Translations under genes and position numbers: made by a program
Source: Pseudomonadota bacterium
GTDB taxonomy: Bacteria; Pseudomonadota; Gammaproteobacteria; Steroidobacterales; Steroidobacteraceae
Assembly (NCBI GenBank): GCA_021851405.1
Contig: JAJZDW010000021.1
Span: 1 to 64,000, forward strand
Length of the DNA stretch: 64,000 nucleotides
Direction: 5' to 3'
The notes under the pieces: generated by a model
Told to the model about the DNA's origin: nothing
The model's input: only the letters and a program-made list of their open reading frames with translations
Database searches by the model: none
Shown here: piece by piece, positions 54,406-63,258 of the stretch
Layout: every line of letters begins with the position of its first letter
Position numbering within the stretch: position 1 is the stretch's first letter

Positions 54406-55740
54406 TCAGCGGGTGTGCTCGTCGACGGCGCGCGCGAGGTCCGCGAGGGCCGTCGCGATGGTCACCGGGTAGGCGCTCTCGGGGGTGAGCGCACGCAGAG
54501 CTTCGGGCAGGCGGCGCCGTTGCTCGGCGGCGAAGGCGCGCACCGTGGTCAGGGGCGGTGAGGGCGCCAGTCGCTTGCCCTCCGACATCACCGGCTTCAG
54601 CAGCGCCTCACCGAGCGCCGCATCGTGCTCGACGCTGAGTGTATCGCCCGCCATGCGACCGTCTGCATCGTAGCGGCGCCAGATCTGCTTGCGGCCGGGC
54701 CACGTGGCCTTGCCTTCGGAGCGTTTGCGGCGGGGCGTACCGGCGTATTCCTGCAGCTTGTAGACGCACTCGAGGTAGGGCTGATCGGCCGACGTGTTCA
54801 TCCGGGTGCCGACCCCGAAGCCGCTGATCGGGGCCCCCGAGGCGATCAGCTCGGCAATCGCGTATTCGTCGAGGCCGCCGCTGGCGAAGATCTCGATCGA
54901 GGCGAGGCCGCCCGCATCGAGGATCTGACGCACGCGCCGTGCGAGCGTGGCGAGGTCGCCGCTGTCGAGGCGCACGGCGCGAATCGGGATGCCATCGGCC
55001 GCGAGCGTCCGGGCGAGCGGCACGATCGCTCGCGCCGCCGCTTCGGTGTCGTAGGTGTCGAGCAGCAGCGTATTGGCCTGCGGATGCGAGCGAGCGAAAT
55101 GCTCGAAGGCGGTCCGTTCATCCGTCTCGGCTTGGATGAACGAGTGCGCCATGGTGCCGAAGAGCGGAATGTCCCAGCGCATGCCCGCCAGGACCGTGGC
55201 CGTGCCGTCGAATCCGGCGAGGTAGCTGGCCCGCGCAGACAGCAGCCCCGCCTCGGCGCCGTGCGCGCGGCGTAGACCGAAGTCCACCAGCAGGTGCTGC
55301 GGCGCGGCAAGGCGCACACGCGCGGCTTTGGCGGCGATCAGCGACTGAAACTGCAGCAGGTTGATGATCCGGGTCTCGACCAGCTGTGCCTCGCGCAGCG
55401 GGGCCACCACGCGCAGTATGGGCTCGTTGGGAAAGAACACCGACCCTTCGGGCATGGCCATGACGTTGCCCGTGAAGCGCAGATCGGCGAGTGAGGCGAG
55501 GAAGCGCGAGTGAAGGCGTCCGCTGCGCTCGAGCTAGGCGAGTTCCGCGTCACTGAAGCGCAGCGTCTCGAGGTACTCGAGCACCTGCTCGAGGCCGGCG
55601 GCGACCAGAAAGCCGCGTGTCGCGGGCAGTTCGCGCACGAAGAATTCGAACACGGCCGTGTCATTCATGCCCTGATCGAAATACGCCTGCAGCATGGTGA
55701 GCTGATACAGGTCGGTGAGCAGAGCGCTGGTCTCGGGCAT
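54406..55740 (-). pseudogene. pncB: Nicotinate phosphoribosyltransferase with in-frame amber codon
   Basis: From ATG 55740 the frame encodes a full NAPRTase (about 444 codons): LLTDLYQLTMLQAYFDQGMNDTAVFEFF at the start, RFTGN/FFPNEPILRV, then LLVDFGLRRAHGAEAGLL, VLAGMRWDIPLFGTMAHSF and AVRLDSGDLATLARR. A TAG at 55534-55536 interrupts it after SDAELA; homologues have Tyr at this place (AELAYLERSG), a single-base difference from TAC/TAT. The frame continues intact beyond it. It may be a pseudogene, a sequencing error, or be rescued by reinitiation at the MAMPEG ATG (55461). The enzyme makes nicotinate mononucleotide for NAD salvage. Confidence 0.8.
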
Positions 55741-56102
55741 GGTCTGGCTTTCGAGCGTCGAAGGGGGGGCTGCGGGTGATGCCGTATCCACGCGGCTCCG
55801 GGACCACCGCCGCGCCGTCGGCATCGATCCTCTCTGCATCCCGGAACCCGGTCCATGGCGCAGCGAGCGGGCGGTGGCTCGCGCCGGACTGAACCGTCCG
55901 GTGCGGGGATTTTCGGCTGAAATACCCCAGCAGGCTCAAAAGCATAGCACGCGCCGTCACCGCATCGGCACCCGCCGCGCAGCGTGCTGCGACGCGCCCG
56001 AGTACGCGGCATGCCCGCGTGGACCGCACGGCGATCGGGGGCCGCGGGCCGCGGCCGGTGCGCCGACTCGAGCACGGCAGTGCCGGTGCGGCGCGCTCAC
56101 GC
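55741..56102. other. Gap without a clear gene
   Basis: Between the NAPRTase and the DAHP synthase promoter. Frames here are mostly Arg-rich shadows. A TGCTATGCT extended -10-like element on the minus strand near 55950 could serve the NAPRTase but is weak. Nothing else convincing is seen. Confidence 0.4.
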
Positions 56103-56131
56103 TTGCCGAGTCGCGTGCGCCATGGTATTTC
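56103..56131 (+). promoter_or_regulatory. Candidate promoter of the DAHP synthase leader
   Basis: TTGCCG (56103-56108) and TATTTC (56126-56131) form a sigma-70-like pair with a 17-base spacer. The expected start of transcription is about 56138, which coincides with the GTG of the leader peptide, so the leader mRNA could be nearly leaderless. Sequence support is moderate. Confidence 0.45.
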
Positions 56132-56137
56132 TACGCC

Positions 56138-56227
56138 GTGCCCAAGTCTCACACCCTCCGCTCTGCGTATTATCGATTTTATTGGCCGCATTCGCAGGCG
56201 GTTGGCGGGCTGTTGTCGGTTTCATGA
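56138..56227 (+). CDS. Aromatic-rich leader peptide of the DAHP synthase gene
   Basis: A 29-codon frame from GTG 56138 to TGA 56227. Codons 11-16 (56168-56185) read TAT TAT CGA TTT TAT TGG, that is YYRFYW: five aromatic codons in six. Such clusters are the control codons of attenuators for aromatic biosynthesis. The start codon lacks a strong SD and may be used leaderless. The frame in the other register from ATG 56122 has no such cluster. An antiterminator and terminator follow. Inference from sequence; no experiment. Confidence 0.6.
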   Translation: MPKSHTLRSAYYRFYWPHSQAVGGLLSVS

Positions 56228-56283
56228 TCTAGTCGAGACGAGAAACACCCCAAAGAACCGCCAGTCCCCTGGCGGTTTTTTTT
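56197..56283 (+). terminator. Attenuator terminator with competing antiterminator
   Basis: AACCGCCAG (56256-56264) and CTGGCGGTT (56269-56277) form a perfect 9-bp hairpin with loop TCCC, followed by a T run (56276-56283), 30 bases before the DAHP synthase start. GGCGGTT at 56197-56203, inside the leader reading frame downstream of the aromatic codons, is complementary to AACCGCC (56256-56262), so it can pair as an antiterminator. CCGC (56186-56189) may pair with GCGG (56198-56201) as the alternative hairpin. Confidence 0.65.
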
Positions 56284-56313
56284 CGCCCCGGGGACTCGCC
56301 ACCGGAGCCCAGC

Positions 56314-57408
56314 ATGCATTCTCAGACTGACGATCTGCGTATTCGCGGAATGACCGAACTCGCGACGCCCGAAGAGGTGGTCCGCGAACGCCCCTGTTCG
56401 GACCGCGCGGCCGGTACGGTGAGCGAGGCCCGCCGGGCGGTGCAGGACATTCTGCACGGCCGGGATCAGCGGCTCGCCGTGGTGATCGGCCCGTGTTCGA
56501 TTCACGATGTGCACGCGGCCCAGGCGTACGCCGAACGTCTGGCGAGTGAGCGGGCGCGGCTCGCCGACTCGCTCGAGATCGTCATGCGCGTCTATTTCGA
56601 GAAGCCGCGGACCACCGTGGGTTGGAAGGGTCTGATCAACGATCCGGAGCTCGACGGCAGTTTTCGCATCAACGATGGCTTACGGCTGGCACGCGCGCTG
56701 CTGGTGGAGATCAACGAGCTCGGCCTGCCGGCGGGCTGCGAGTTCCTCGACATGATCACCCCGCAGTACATCGCCGATCTGGTCTCCTGGGGTGCGATCG
56801 GGGCGCGCACGACCGAGAGCCAGATCCACCGCGAGCTCGCCTCCGGTCTGTCCTGCCCGATCGGCTTCAAGAACGGTACCGATGGCAACGTGCGCATCGC
56901 GGTCGATGCGGTGCGTGCCGCCTCGCAGCCGCATCATTTCCTCGCCGTCACCAAACAGGGCCGCAGTGCGATCGCGGCGACGGCCGGCAATCCGGACTGC
57001 CACGTCATCCTGCGCGGCGGACACGTCCCGAATTACGATGCCGCGAGCGTCGAGGCGGTCTGTCGGGAGACGCTGGCGGCAGGACTCAGCACCCGCTTGA
57101 TGATCGATGCAAGTCACGGCAACAGCGGCAAGCGCCCCGAGCGCCAACCGCTCGTCGTCGAGGATATTGCCGCACAGATCGAGTCTGGGGAGCGACGGAT
57201 CGGCGGCGTCATGATCGAGAGCAATCTGGTCGCCGGCCGCCAGGATCTGCTCCCCGGTAAGCCCCTCGTTTACGGCCAGAGCGTCACGGACGGATGCCTG
57301 GATTGGGCCGGCTCGGTGCAGGTGCTCGAGCGCCTGGCGTGCGCAGTCGCCCGCCAGCGCGACCGCACCGGTCGCAGGCGAGGTGGCTCGGCGGTCAGCG
57401 GCTGCTGA
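56314..57408 (+). CDS. 3-Deoxy-7-phosphoheptulonate (DAHP) synthase, class I
   Basis: A 364-residue class I DAHP synthase, first enzyme of the shikimate pathway, joining phosphoenolpyruvate and erythrose 4-phosphate. Landmarks are VVIGPCSIHD, MRVYFEKPRTTVGWKGLINDP, GARTTESQIHRELASGL, FKNGTDGNV, VILRGG and IDASHGNSGKRPERQ. Metal ligands (Cys, His, Glu, Asp) are present. Which aromatic amino acid controls it cannot be told. The leader peptide and terminator upstream suggest attenuation by aminoacyl-tRNA supply. Confidence 0.94.
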   Translation: MHSQTDDLRIRGMTELATPEEVVRERPCSDRAAGTVSEARRAVQDILHGRDQRLAVVIGPCSIHDVHAAQAYAERLASERARLADSLEIVMRVYFEKPRTTVGWKGLINDPELDGSFRINDGLRLARALLVEINELGLPAGCEFLDMITPQYIADLVSWGAIGARTTESQIHRELASGLSCPIGFKNGTDGNVRIAVDAVRAASQPHHFLAVTKQGRSAIAATAGNPDCHVILRGGHVPNYDAASVEAVCRETLAAGLSTRLMIDASHGNSGKRPERQPLVVEDIAAQIESGERRIGGVMIESNLVAGRQDLLPGKPLVYGQSVTDGCLDWAGSVQVLERLACAVARQRDRTGRRRGGSAVSGC

Positions 57409-57562
57409 TCGCGCGGGAGGCGCGTCTCGGCGGAGTGGACAGGGCGTGGGATGGGTGCGCGTCGGGCCGACTCGATCAGGACAATCACGGATGACTGTGA
57501 ACCTCTGATGGCTCAGGCTGCCCGGCAATGCCTCAGCGCGCGGCCCGGAAGGAGTGGGCGGC

Positions 57563-58461
57563 ATGAAGCGCATCGTCCTGTTCGCCGCGGTCAACATCGC
57601 CGTGCTCGCGGTGATCACCGTCATCCATCGTCGAGCTTCTGGGCCTGGATCGGTATTGGGCGGTCCGTGGCGTCAGTCTGAATGACCTGCTGATCGTGAG
57701 CGCGCTGTTTGGCTTCGGCGGCGCATTCCTCTCCCTCGCGCTCTCGAGATGGATCGCCAAGACCTCGATGGGCGTCAGGGTGATCGACGTCCCGCAGAAT
57801 GCGACCGAGCATTGGCTGCTCGAAGCGGTGGGGGCGCACGCCACGCGGCTCACTCTGGCGATGCCCGAGGTGGGTCTGTTCGAATCGCTTGCCATGAACG
57901 CCTTTGCCACCGGCGCTCGGCGCAACGCGGGACTGGTGGCCGTCAGTCGCCGATTGCTCGAAGGCATGGGAGCGCAGGAGGTGCGGGCCGTCCTCGGGCA
58001 CGAAAATGACCCATGTCGCCCATGGCGACATGGTCACGCTGGCGCTCCTGCGGGGGGTGCTCAACACCTTCGTGATCTTTCTGGCGCGAGTCGTTGGCAC
58101 CGCGATTGACGGGGCCATCGGCGGGCAGCGCGACGATCGGGTCGGGGGAGGGATGTTCTACTTCCTCACCGTGATCATTCTTCAGGTCGTGTTCGCGGTG
58201 CTGGCGACCGTGATCGTGATGGCCTTCTCGCCTCACCGGGAGTACCGGGCAGATGCGGGCGGCGCGCAGCGTGCCGGGCGCAACAGCATGATTGCGGCGC
58301 TGCATGCCCTTGAGCGCACCGAGCCGGCCGCACTGCCGGGACAGTTCCAGGCCTTCGGGATGGCCGGCCTCCGCACGCACGGTCTGCTGCGCCGCCTCTT
58401 CATGAGCCATCCGCCGCTCGAGGCTCGGATTGCGGCATTGCAACGGCTGAACGTGGCATAG
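57563..58461 (+). pseudogene. htpX: HtpX-type membrane metalloprotease, two frameshifts
   Basis: Three frames together give a complete HtpX. From ATG 57563 (GGAG upstream) the first frame reads MKRIVLFAAVNIAVLAVITVI. An extra base near 57626 moves to VELLGLDRYW and VSALFGFGGAFLSLALSRW, through NAFATGARRNAGLVAVS to VLGHE. An extra A in the run at 58003-58006 then moves to MTHVAHGDMVTLALL and on to SPHREYRADAGGAQ. Removing one base at each place restores HExxH and the whole protein. Decay or base-calling errors cannot be told apart here. Intact HtpX cleaves damaged membrane proteins. Confidence 0.85.
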
Positions 58462-58598
58462 ACGCGCGCGCATACCCAAACCCGCCGCATCCGTGGCATG
58501 CGGGTCGTGGCACAGTCCCCCCCGGCGCCCCCCAGTGGGGATGCTCACGATCCCCAGAAGCGGTAAGCTCGCTCTGATCCTAGGCGCGAGGGAGTCTC

Positions 58599-58985
58599 AT
58601 GCGCGTACTCGGGAATATTCTCTGGTTCATCTTCGGTGGATTCCTCACGGGTTTGGGATGGTGGGTGGCGGGCCTCCTTGCGGCCATCACCATCGTCGGT
58701 ATCCCGTTCGCCATCGCGGCGTTTCGGATCGGCGCCTTCACATTCTGGCCATTCGGGCGGGACATCGTCGATGACCCGGCGCGCAGCGAAACCTCGAGCC
58801 TGTTGGCCCTGATCGGCAACATCGTGTGGATCATCTTCGGTGGTCTGTGGCTGGCGCTCGGGCATCTCGTCTGCGCGCTTCTCTTCGCCGTGACCATCAT
58901 TGGAATCCCCTTTGCACTGCAGCATCTGAAACTGGCACGGCTGTCGCTGACACCGTACGGCAAGCGCATCGTCGTGCGGCCATGA
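58599..58985 (+). CDS. yccF: YccF-domain membrane protein
   Basis: A 128-residue inner-membrane protein with two similar halves: NILWFIFGGFLTGLGWWVAGLL with ITIVGIPFAIAAFRIG, and NIVWIIFGGLWLALGHLVCALL with VTIIGIPFALQHLK. This twofold repeat is the YccF (DUF307) pattern. Length fits. The function of the family is not established. It is a single gene between the htpX remnant and a Sel1-repeat lipoprotein. Confidence 0.92.
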   Translation: MRVLGNILWFIFGGFLTGLGWWVAGLLAAITIVGIPFAIAAFRIGAFTFWPFGRDIVDDPARSETSSLLALIGNIVWIIFGGLWLALGHLVCALLFAVTIIGIPFALQHLKLARLSLTPYGKRIVVRP

Positions 58986-59064
58986 TCCGCGGCGGGCGCA
59001 TCGAGTACGGGCGCGACCGACAGAACTAGCAATAGCGCGGGGACACGCGCGGGAGGGACGGGAA

Positions 59065-60360
59065 ATGAACTCCGGAGTGTGCAGGTCGATCCTCGTGGTT
59101 CTTCTGGGGCTGCTGGCCGGGTGTGCCAGCACGCCTGAGACGGGCCCGCAGACGCTGACCGCCGCAGCGGCGCGTGTCGTGCCCGGATCCCCGTGGGCGC
59201 CGGTGCCTCGATTGATCGCGCCTGCGGCGGTCCAGGCGCACGAGAATTTCACCGCAGCGCATGCGGCCGCCGTTCATGGCGACCCCGCGGCGCAATTCAC
59301 GGTCGGCTCCGATTATCTGCGCGGTGTGAACGTCCGCGAAGATGACCAGAAGGCGGCAATCTGGTTGCGCAAGGCGGCGTTGCAGGGTGTCGGGGCGGCG
59401 CAGTGCGATCTGGGGTATCTATACGAAAACGGGCGGGGTGTTGCGCAGGATGATCGCCGCGCCGCGAAATGGTACGGCAAGGCGGCCGCGGCGGGCGTCG
59501 CCAACTCCCAATACAATCTCGGGTTGCTCTACGCACATGGGTTCGGCGTTGCGCGCAATTACGGCGTGGCGCTGAAGTGGTTTCGGGCCGCTGCGGCGCA
59601 GGGGGATCCGGACGCAGAGGCGCTCATCGGATTTTTGTATCGCAAAGGCTGGGGCGTGCCGCTCGATGACCAAACGGCGCTGCTGTGGTTTCAGAAGGCG
59701 GCCACTCAAGGGGACGCGTACGCCGATGAGAACATTGGTGCGCTCTACGAAGACGGCGAAGGCGTCGCGCAAAGTGTCTCGCGGGCGGACCGATGGTTTC
59801 GGCGGGCCGCACACGGAGGCGATGCACTGGCGCAGGCCGCGCTCGGCCTGGCGTACCTGGACGGGCAGGGTGTTTCGCAAGATCGCGCGCGCGGCATTTT
59901 CTGGCTGCGCCAGGCAGCGATGCGGGGATATACGAACGCCCAGGATTTGTTGGGGGATATCGACCAGCAGCAAGGGCACTACGCTCGCGCGGTCAAGTGG
60001 TACCGAGAGGCGGCGGCGGCGGGGAATCCGAACGGTGAATACTATTTGGGCGCGGCCTATCAGACCGGTGAGGGTGCGCCGCGGAGTTCGCGCGAGGCGC
60101 TCGCCTGGTTTCACAAGGCGGCGATTGCCGGTGACCCACTAGCCCAACTCCTGCTCGGGGTGCAATACGCGAGCGGTCGCGTGCTGCCGGAAAATCTCGA
60201 ACTGGGCTATGCGTGGGTGGCAGTCGCGGCGGCATCCGCGCAGCCTCCGGCCCACGCGCGGCAGGTGCGTCATTTGATCGCGGCGCACATGACCGCAGCG
60301 CAGCTCACGCAGGCCAAGCACTGGGTGAGCGCGTGGCGGGTGGGGCACGACATCAAATGA
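59065..60360 (+). CDS. Sel1-like repeat lipoprotein
   Basis: A 431-residue protein with a lipoprotein signal (LLGLLAGCASTPE; Cys likely lipidated at residue 19-20). About nine Sel1-like repeats (36 residues each) follow from residue 75 to 400, for example AAQCDLGYLYENGRGVAQDDRRAAKWYGKAA and NSQYNLGLLYAHGFGVARNYGVALKWFRAAA. Such repeats bind peptides or assist protein assembly in the envelope. The repeat number is above the average. No partner gene is adjacent; the operon context is unclear. Confidence 0.9.
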   Translation: MNSGVCRSILVVLLGLLAGCASTPETGPQTLTAAAARVVPGSPWAPVPRLIAPAAVQAHENFTAAHAAAVHGDPAAQFTVGSDYLRGVNVREDDQKAAIWLRKAALQGVGAAQCDLGYLYENGRGVAQDDRRAAKWYGKAAAAGVANSQYNLGLLYAHGFGVARNYGVALKWFRAAAAQGDPDAEALIGFLYRKGWGVPLDDQTALLWFQKAATQGDAYADENIGALYEDGEGVAQSVSRADRWFRRAAHGGDALAQAALGLAYLDGQGVSQDRARGIFWLRQAAMRGYTNAQDLLGDIDQQQGHYARAVKWYREAAAAGNPNGEYYLGAAYQTGEGAPRSSREALAWFHKAAIAGDPLAQLLLGVQYASGRVLPENLELGYAWVAVAAASAQPPAHARQVRHLIAAHMTAAQLTQAKHWVSAWRVGHDIK

Positions 60361-60607
60361 TCATGGTGACGGTGACGGTCTGGGAGTCGCCGCGCATCGA
60401 GAGAATCCGTTAGGCGCGCGGCTCTTGCGTGCGGATCCATCGATTCGAAGAGCCTTCATTCGATAGGGTGCCGGTAGCGGTGGCGACGCCGTGTCGGATC
60501 TGGATGTCTCTGCGCGGCATACCGCCCGCGAGCAACGCTCGATCTCATGCTCGTCAGGCCCGATTTCCCCCTGCTCCAAGACTGGGGCTGATGCACGTCG
60601 GGGGGCG

Positions 60608-61234
60608 TTAGCGCCCCACTCGGGCCAGAAGCAGAGTGCAACCGACGCCGATCAGCAGAGTCCCGCTGATGCGACGTTGCAGCCGGAGCCGCCCTGGCGC
60701 GGTGAGCCAATTTCGCGCGCGTCCGGCCAGAAGTGCATAAGACCCGTCGAAGAGCAGGCCTATGACGATCATCGTACCGATCAAGAGCAGAAGCTGTGGC
60801 CCGATCGGCAACTTGGGATCGACGAACTGCGGCAGAAAGGCCACGTAGAAGACGAGTGCCTTGGGGTTGGTGATCGCCACCAGGAATCCCTGCAGGAACG
60901 CGCTGTGCCAAGACCGTTCCGCGGCCGGTGAGAATGCCGCTCCCTGGGCGCCGTGGGACCGCCAGGCGTTGATTCCGAGCCAAATGAGATAGAGCGCACC
61001 AGCCCAGCGCACAACCTGGAAGATGTGGCTCAGCAGCGTGAAGAAGGTCATCAGTCCGATCGCAGTCGCGGCCAAGAGGAGCGCATTGCCGATCCCCGCG
61101 CCTGCGACAGTCACGAGGCCCGTCCGGCTGCCGTGGCGCAACGAATTGGCGACGACGAGTGTGACGACCGGTCCCGGTATCAGGACGAGAATGGCCACCG
61201 CGAGGCAATAGGCAAGATAAAGATGGAGGTTCAT
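60608..61234 (-). CDS. LysE/RhtB-family amino-acid exporter
   Basis: About 208 residues from ATG 61234 (ATG 61246 also possible). Six hydrophobic helices in the LysE layout, with the family start LILIPGP (here VLIPGPVVTLVVANSLRHGSRTGL), the helix 2 IGNALLLAATAIGL and the FLVAITNPKALVFYVAFLPQFV segment diagnostic of RhtB proteins. It exports an amino acid or related compound; the substrate is not evident. Length fits the family. No regulator is adjacent. Confidence 0.9.
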   Translation of the reverse strand: MNLHLYLAYCLAVAILVLIPGPVVTLVVANSLRHGSRTGLVTVAGAGIGNALLLAATAIGLMTFFTLLSHIFQVVRWAGALYLIWLGINAWRSHGAQGAAFSPAAERSWHSAFLQGFLVAITNPKALVFYVAFLPQFVDPKLPIGPQLLLLIGTMIVIGLLFDGSYALLAGRARNWLTAPGRLRLQRRISGTLLIGVGCTLLLARVGR

Positions 61235-61407
61235 GTTCGGGCCCATGGCACTGACGCCGGTGCGCGTGGAGAGTACCGGGTCGCGCAAGAGACCGATAGT
61301 CTCTCGGCAGTCAGGTCCGGAGGGCCACCAACGGCTGCGCGGAAACCTTGGTGCCGGCTACTCCTGTCATCGGTGCATGCGGCGCATGACTCACCATCCT
61401 GTCGCGA

Positions 61408-62328
61408 TCACCGGCACGGTGCGTGATTGAGATCGGGCCGAGCATTGAAGTCCGTAACTGGCCCGACAGGACGTCCGTCATCGCGGCTTCCGTGGACTCT
61501 TGGCCAGGCATTGCGGCGCCGGGTGTGGACTCCGCGAGATCCATCCTCATCTGGCGATTCGTGCCGGGAATTTTGCTCTTCTGCGAGAGGAGCACGGCGG
61601 CATGAGGCGGTCCGGGCGCGGGCCGCGCGGATGAGATGCCCACGAAGTCCTGGCCGCGTGAGACCCGGCAGAATTCGCAGGATTGCACTCAGGGTGTGTG
61701 CGCGGCAACCAGTGGTCGTCCCGGTGTCAGGAACGTATGACAACCTGATCACGTCATCGGCGATCAAATCGCTGCCCACGAGGTGCAAGGGTGTCCGGTC
61801 GCCGGCGAAGAATGGCGGGCCACCGCCCAGCACCGCGGGGCGGAGGTAGAGTCGATATTCATCGACGAGGCCAACATCGCTGAGGCTTTGCGCCAGGACT
61901 GGTCCGGCACCGTGAATGTCGCCGACCCGCTCAGCGTTCAGCCTGCGTATCCGCTTCTCGAGGTCCCCTGCGGCCAACGTAGCGTTGGGGCCGACGGACT
62001 TGAGGGAACGCGACACGACCCACTTCGGCTGGATCCGCCATGCCGCCGCGAAATCGCGGTCCTGCGCGTTCCAGTCAGGAAAGTCTTCGTCCCAATAGCG
62101 CATGATCTCGTATGTGCGTCGTCCGTAGATGAGGCCCGTGAGAGCGCGCACCTGTTCGGTGAAGTGACGGGAGACCGCGGGTGCAGGCGGCCCGAGCTTC
62201 ATGTGATCGACGTAGCTATCGAGGGACTGCATCCATGCGTAAATCAGTTTTGAGATGTCGCAAAGCTCCGCACGAAGACGCCACCGCGCGCGGTGGCGAC
62301 GCACGCCGCTCGCAATACAGGACACCAC
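61408..62328 (-). CDS. DHFR-like (RibD C-terminal domain) protein, altered ends
   Basis: The core (about 62256 to 61735) reads ISKLIYAWMQSLDSYVDHMKLGPP, LIYGRRTYEIMRYWDEDFPDW, KWVVSRSLKSVGPNATLA and VDEYRLYLRPAVLGGGPPFFAG, ending RLSYVP, which is the complete dihydrofolate-reductase-like family domain. Relatives begin MSKLIYA; here the codon at the expected start (62254-62256) is ATC, with GGAG correctly spaced before it. After the RLSYVP point relatives stop, but this frame runs on to 61408. Both ends therefore look altered. It may still be translated from ATG 62238 or from 62328. Confidence 0.65.
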   Translation of the reverse strand: MVSCIASGVRRHRARWRLRAELCDISKLIYAWMQSLDSYVDHMKLGPPAPAVSRHFTEQVRALTGLIYGRRTYEIMRYWDEDFPDWNAQDRDFAAAWRIQPKWVVSRSLKSVGPNATLAAGDLEKRIRRLNAERVGDIHGAGPVLAQSLSDVGLVDEYRLYLRPAVLGGGPPFFAGDRTPLHLVGSDLIADDVIRLSYVPDTGTTTGCRAHTLSAILRILPGLTRPGLRGHLIRAARARTASCRRAPLAEEQNSRHESPDEDGSRGVHTRRRNAWPRVHGSRDDGRPVGPVTDFNARPDLNHAPCR

Positions 62329-62343
62329 GTCCGACGAATGGAG

Positions 62344-62895
62344 CTACGAATCCCGCATCAGCTCGGCGATGACTCGGGCCAACTTGTCGAGGATCTGACG
62401 CATGCCCTCGGCGGCGCCCTCCTGCTCTTCCGGGGTGGCGGTAGGGTCGTTGCGCTTGAAGGTGAGCCGAGTCTGGTTGACGCCGAAGTCCTCAAAGAGG
62501 ATCTCGTCAATATTGCCTTCGCGATCCTCGGGAGGGAAGCCGTAGTGTGACGGGTTGACCCGGTTGCCGTCGGCGTCGGCGAAATACCAAAGCCAGACGA
62601 TCTTCTCGAGGGGAACGATTTCGAGGAATTCTCCGCCGTTGTAGAAGTCACGGCCGTCGGGCGTGCGCATGCAATAGGTGAAGCGACCACCGACGCGCAG
62701 ATCGATCCGACAGAGGGGGGAGGTGCAGCCCTTTGGGCCCCACCACCTCGTCACATATGCGGGGTCGGTCCAGGCCTTCCAGACGAGTGCGCGCGGCGCG
62801 TCGAAAATGCGCGTGATGACCTGGGTTTCATTGGCGGCGACGCCGGGTGTGGGGTGATCTGGCGCGCCGGGGCTTGGCGTGGTTTGTTTGGTCAT
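62344..62895 (-). CDS. SRPBCC/AHSA1-domain protein
   Basis: A 183-residue protein of the START-like AHSA1 family: QVITRIFDAPRALVWKAWTDPAYVTRWWGPKGCTSPL, VGGRFTYCMRTPDG, FLEIVPLEKIVWLWYFAD and the tail GAAEGMRQILDKLARVI. Such domains bind hydrophobic ligands and are very often encoded with an ArsR-type regulator, as here, overlapping it by 68 bases. Downstream of the ArsR gene on the same strand. Ligand unknown. Confidence 0.9.
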   Translation of the reverse strand: MTKQTTPSPGAPDHPTPGVAANETQVITRIFDAPRALVWKAWTDPAYVTRWWGPKGCTSPLCRIDLRVGGRFTYCMRTPDGRDFYNGGEFLEIVPLEKIVWLWYFADADGNRVNPSHYGFPPEDREGNIDEILFEDFGVNQTRLTFKRNDPTATPEEQEGAAEGMRQILDKLARVIAELMRDS

Positions 62896-63208
62896 GGCGT
62901 GTCTCCTCGACTTTCATCTGGTGTAAGACTGCGACGAGCTTATCCAGGCTCTCCTCCCAGAGGCGCTGGAAGTCGAGCGCCCAATCGGCAACCGACTGTA
63001 TGGCCGCGGGGCTGAGAGTGCAGACGCTCTCGCGCCCGCGCTTGTGCTTGATGACGATGCGTGCGCGCACGAGGCAGGCCACGTGCTTTGAGATCATCTG
63101 CTGGGAGAGATTGAAGGGCTGGGTGAGGGCGTGGATGGTGGCCGGACCCCGCGTGAGCCGTTGCACCATGGCGCGGCGCGTTGGGTCGGACAAGGCTGCG
63201 AAGGTCAT
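62828..63208 (-). CDS. ArsR-family regulator paired with the SRPBCC gene
   Basis: About 126 residues from ATG 63208, favoured because a TTGACA/TACCTT promoter would start transcription near 63223 and GGATG lies just before it; a TTG at 63244 is also in frame. Winged helix: AALSDPTRRAMVQRLTRGPATIHALTQPFNLSQQMISKHVACLVRARIV, with VIKHKRGRESVCTLSP as the wing. ArsR proteins of this kind repress themselves and the following AHSA1 gene. The 3' end overlaps that gene. Confidence 0.9.
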   Translation of the reverse strand: MTFAALSDPTRRAMVQRLTRGPATIHALTQPFNLSQQMISKHVACLVRARIVIKHKRGRESVCTLSPAAIQSVADWALDFQRLWEESLDKLVAVLHQMKVEETRHDQTNHAKPRRARSPHTRRRRQ

Positions 63209-63229
63209 GCCGAGTTCATCCACAACCAA

Positions 63230-63258
63230 AAGGTAGTGGAACAATGCTATGGTGTCAA
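63230..63258 (-). promoter_or_regulatory. Promoter of the ArsR/SRPBCC pair
   Basis: Reading the minus strand, TTGACA (63258-63253) is followed after 17 bases by TACCTT (63235-63230). This is a good sigma-70 -35 box and a fair -10. It places the transcript start about 15 bases before ATG 63208. Confidence 0.6.

Noticed and set aside
56122-56232. Alternative leader frame from ATG 56122
   Set aside because: Its codons are not aromatic-rich and its stop position does not fit the terminator pairing as well as the GTG 56138 frame.
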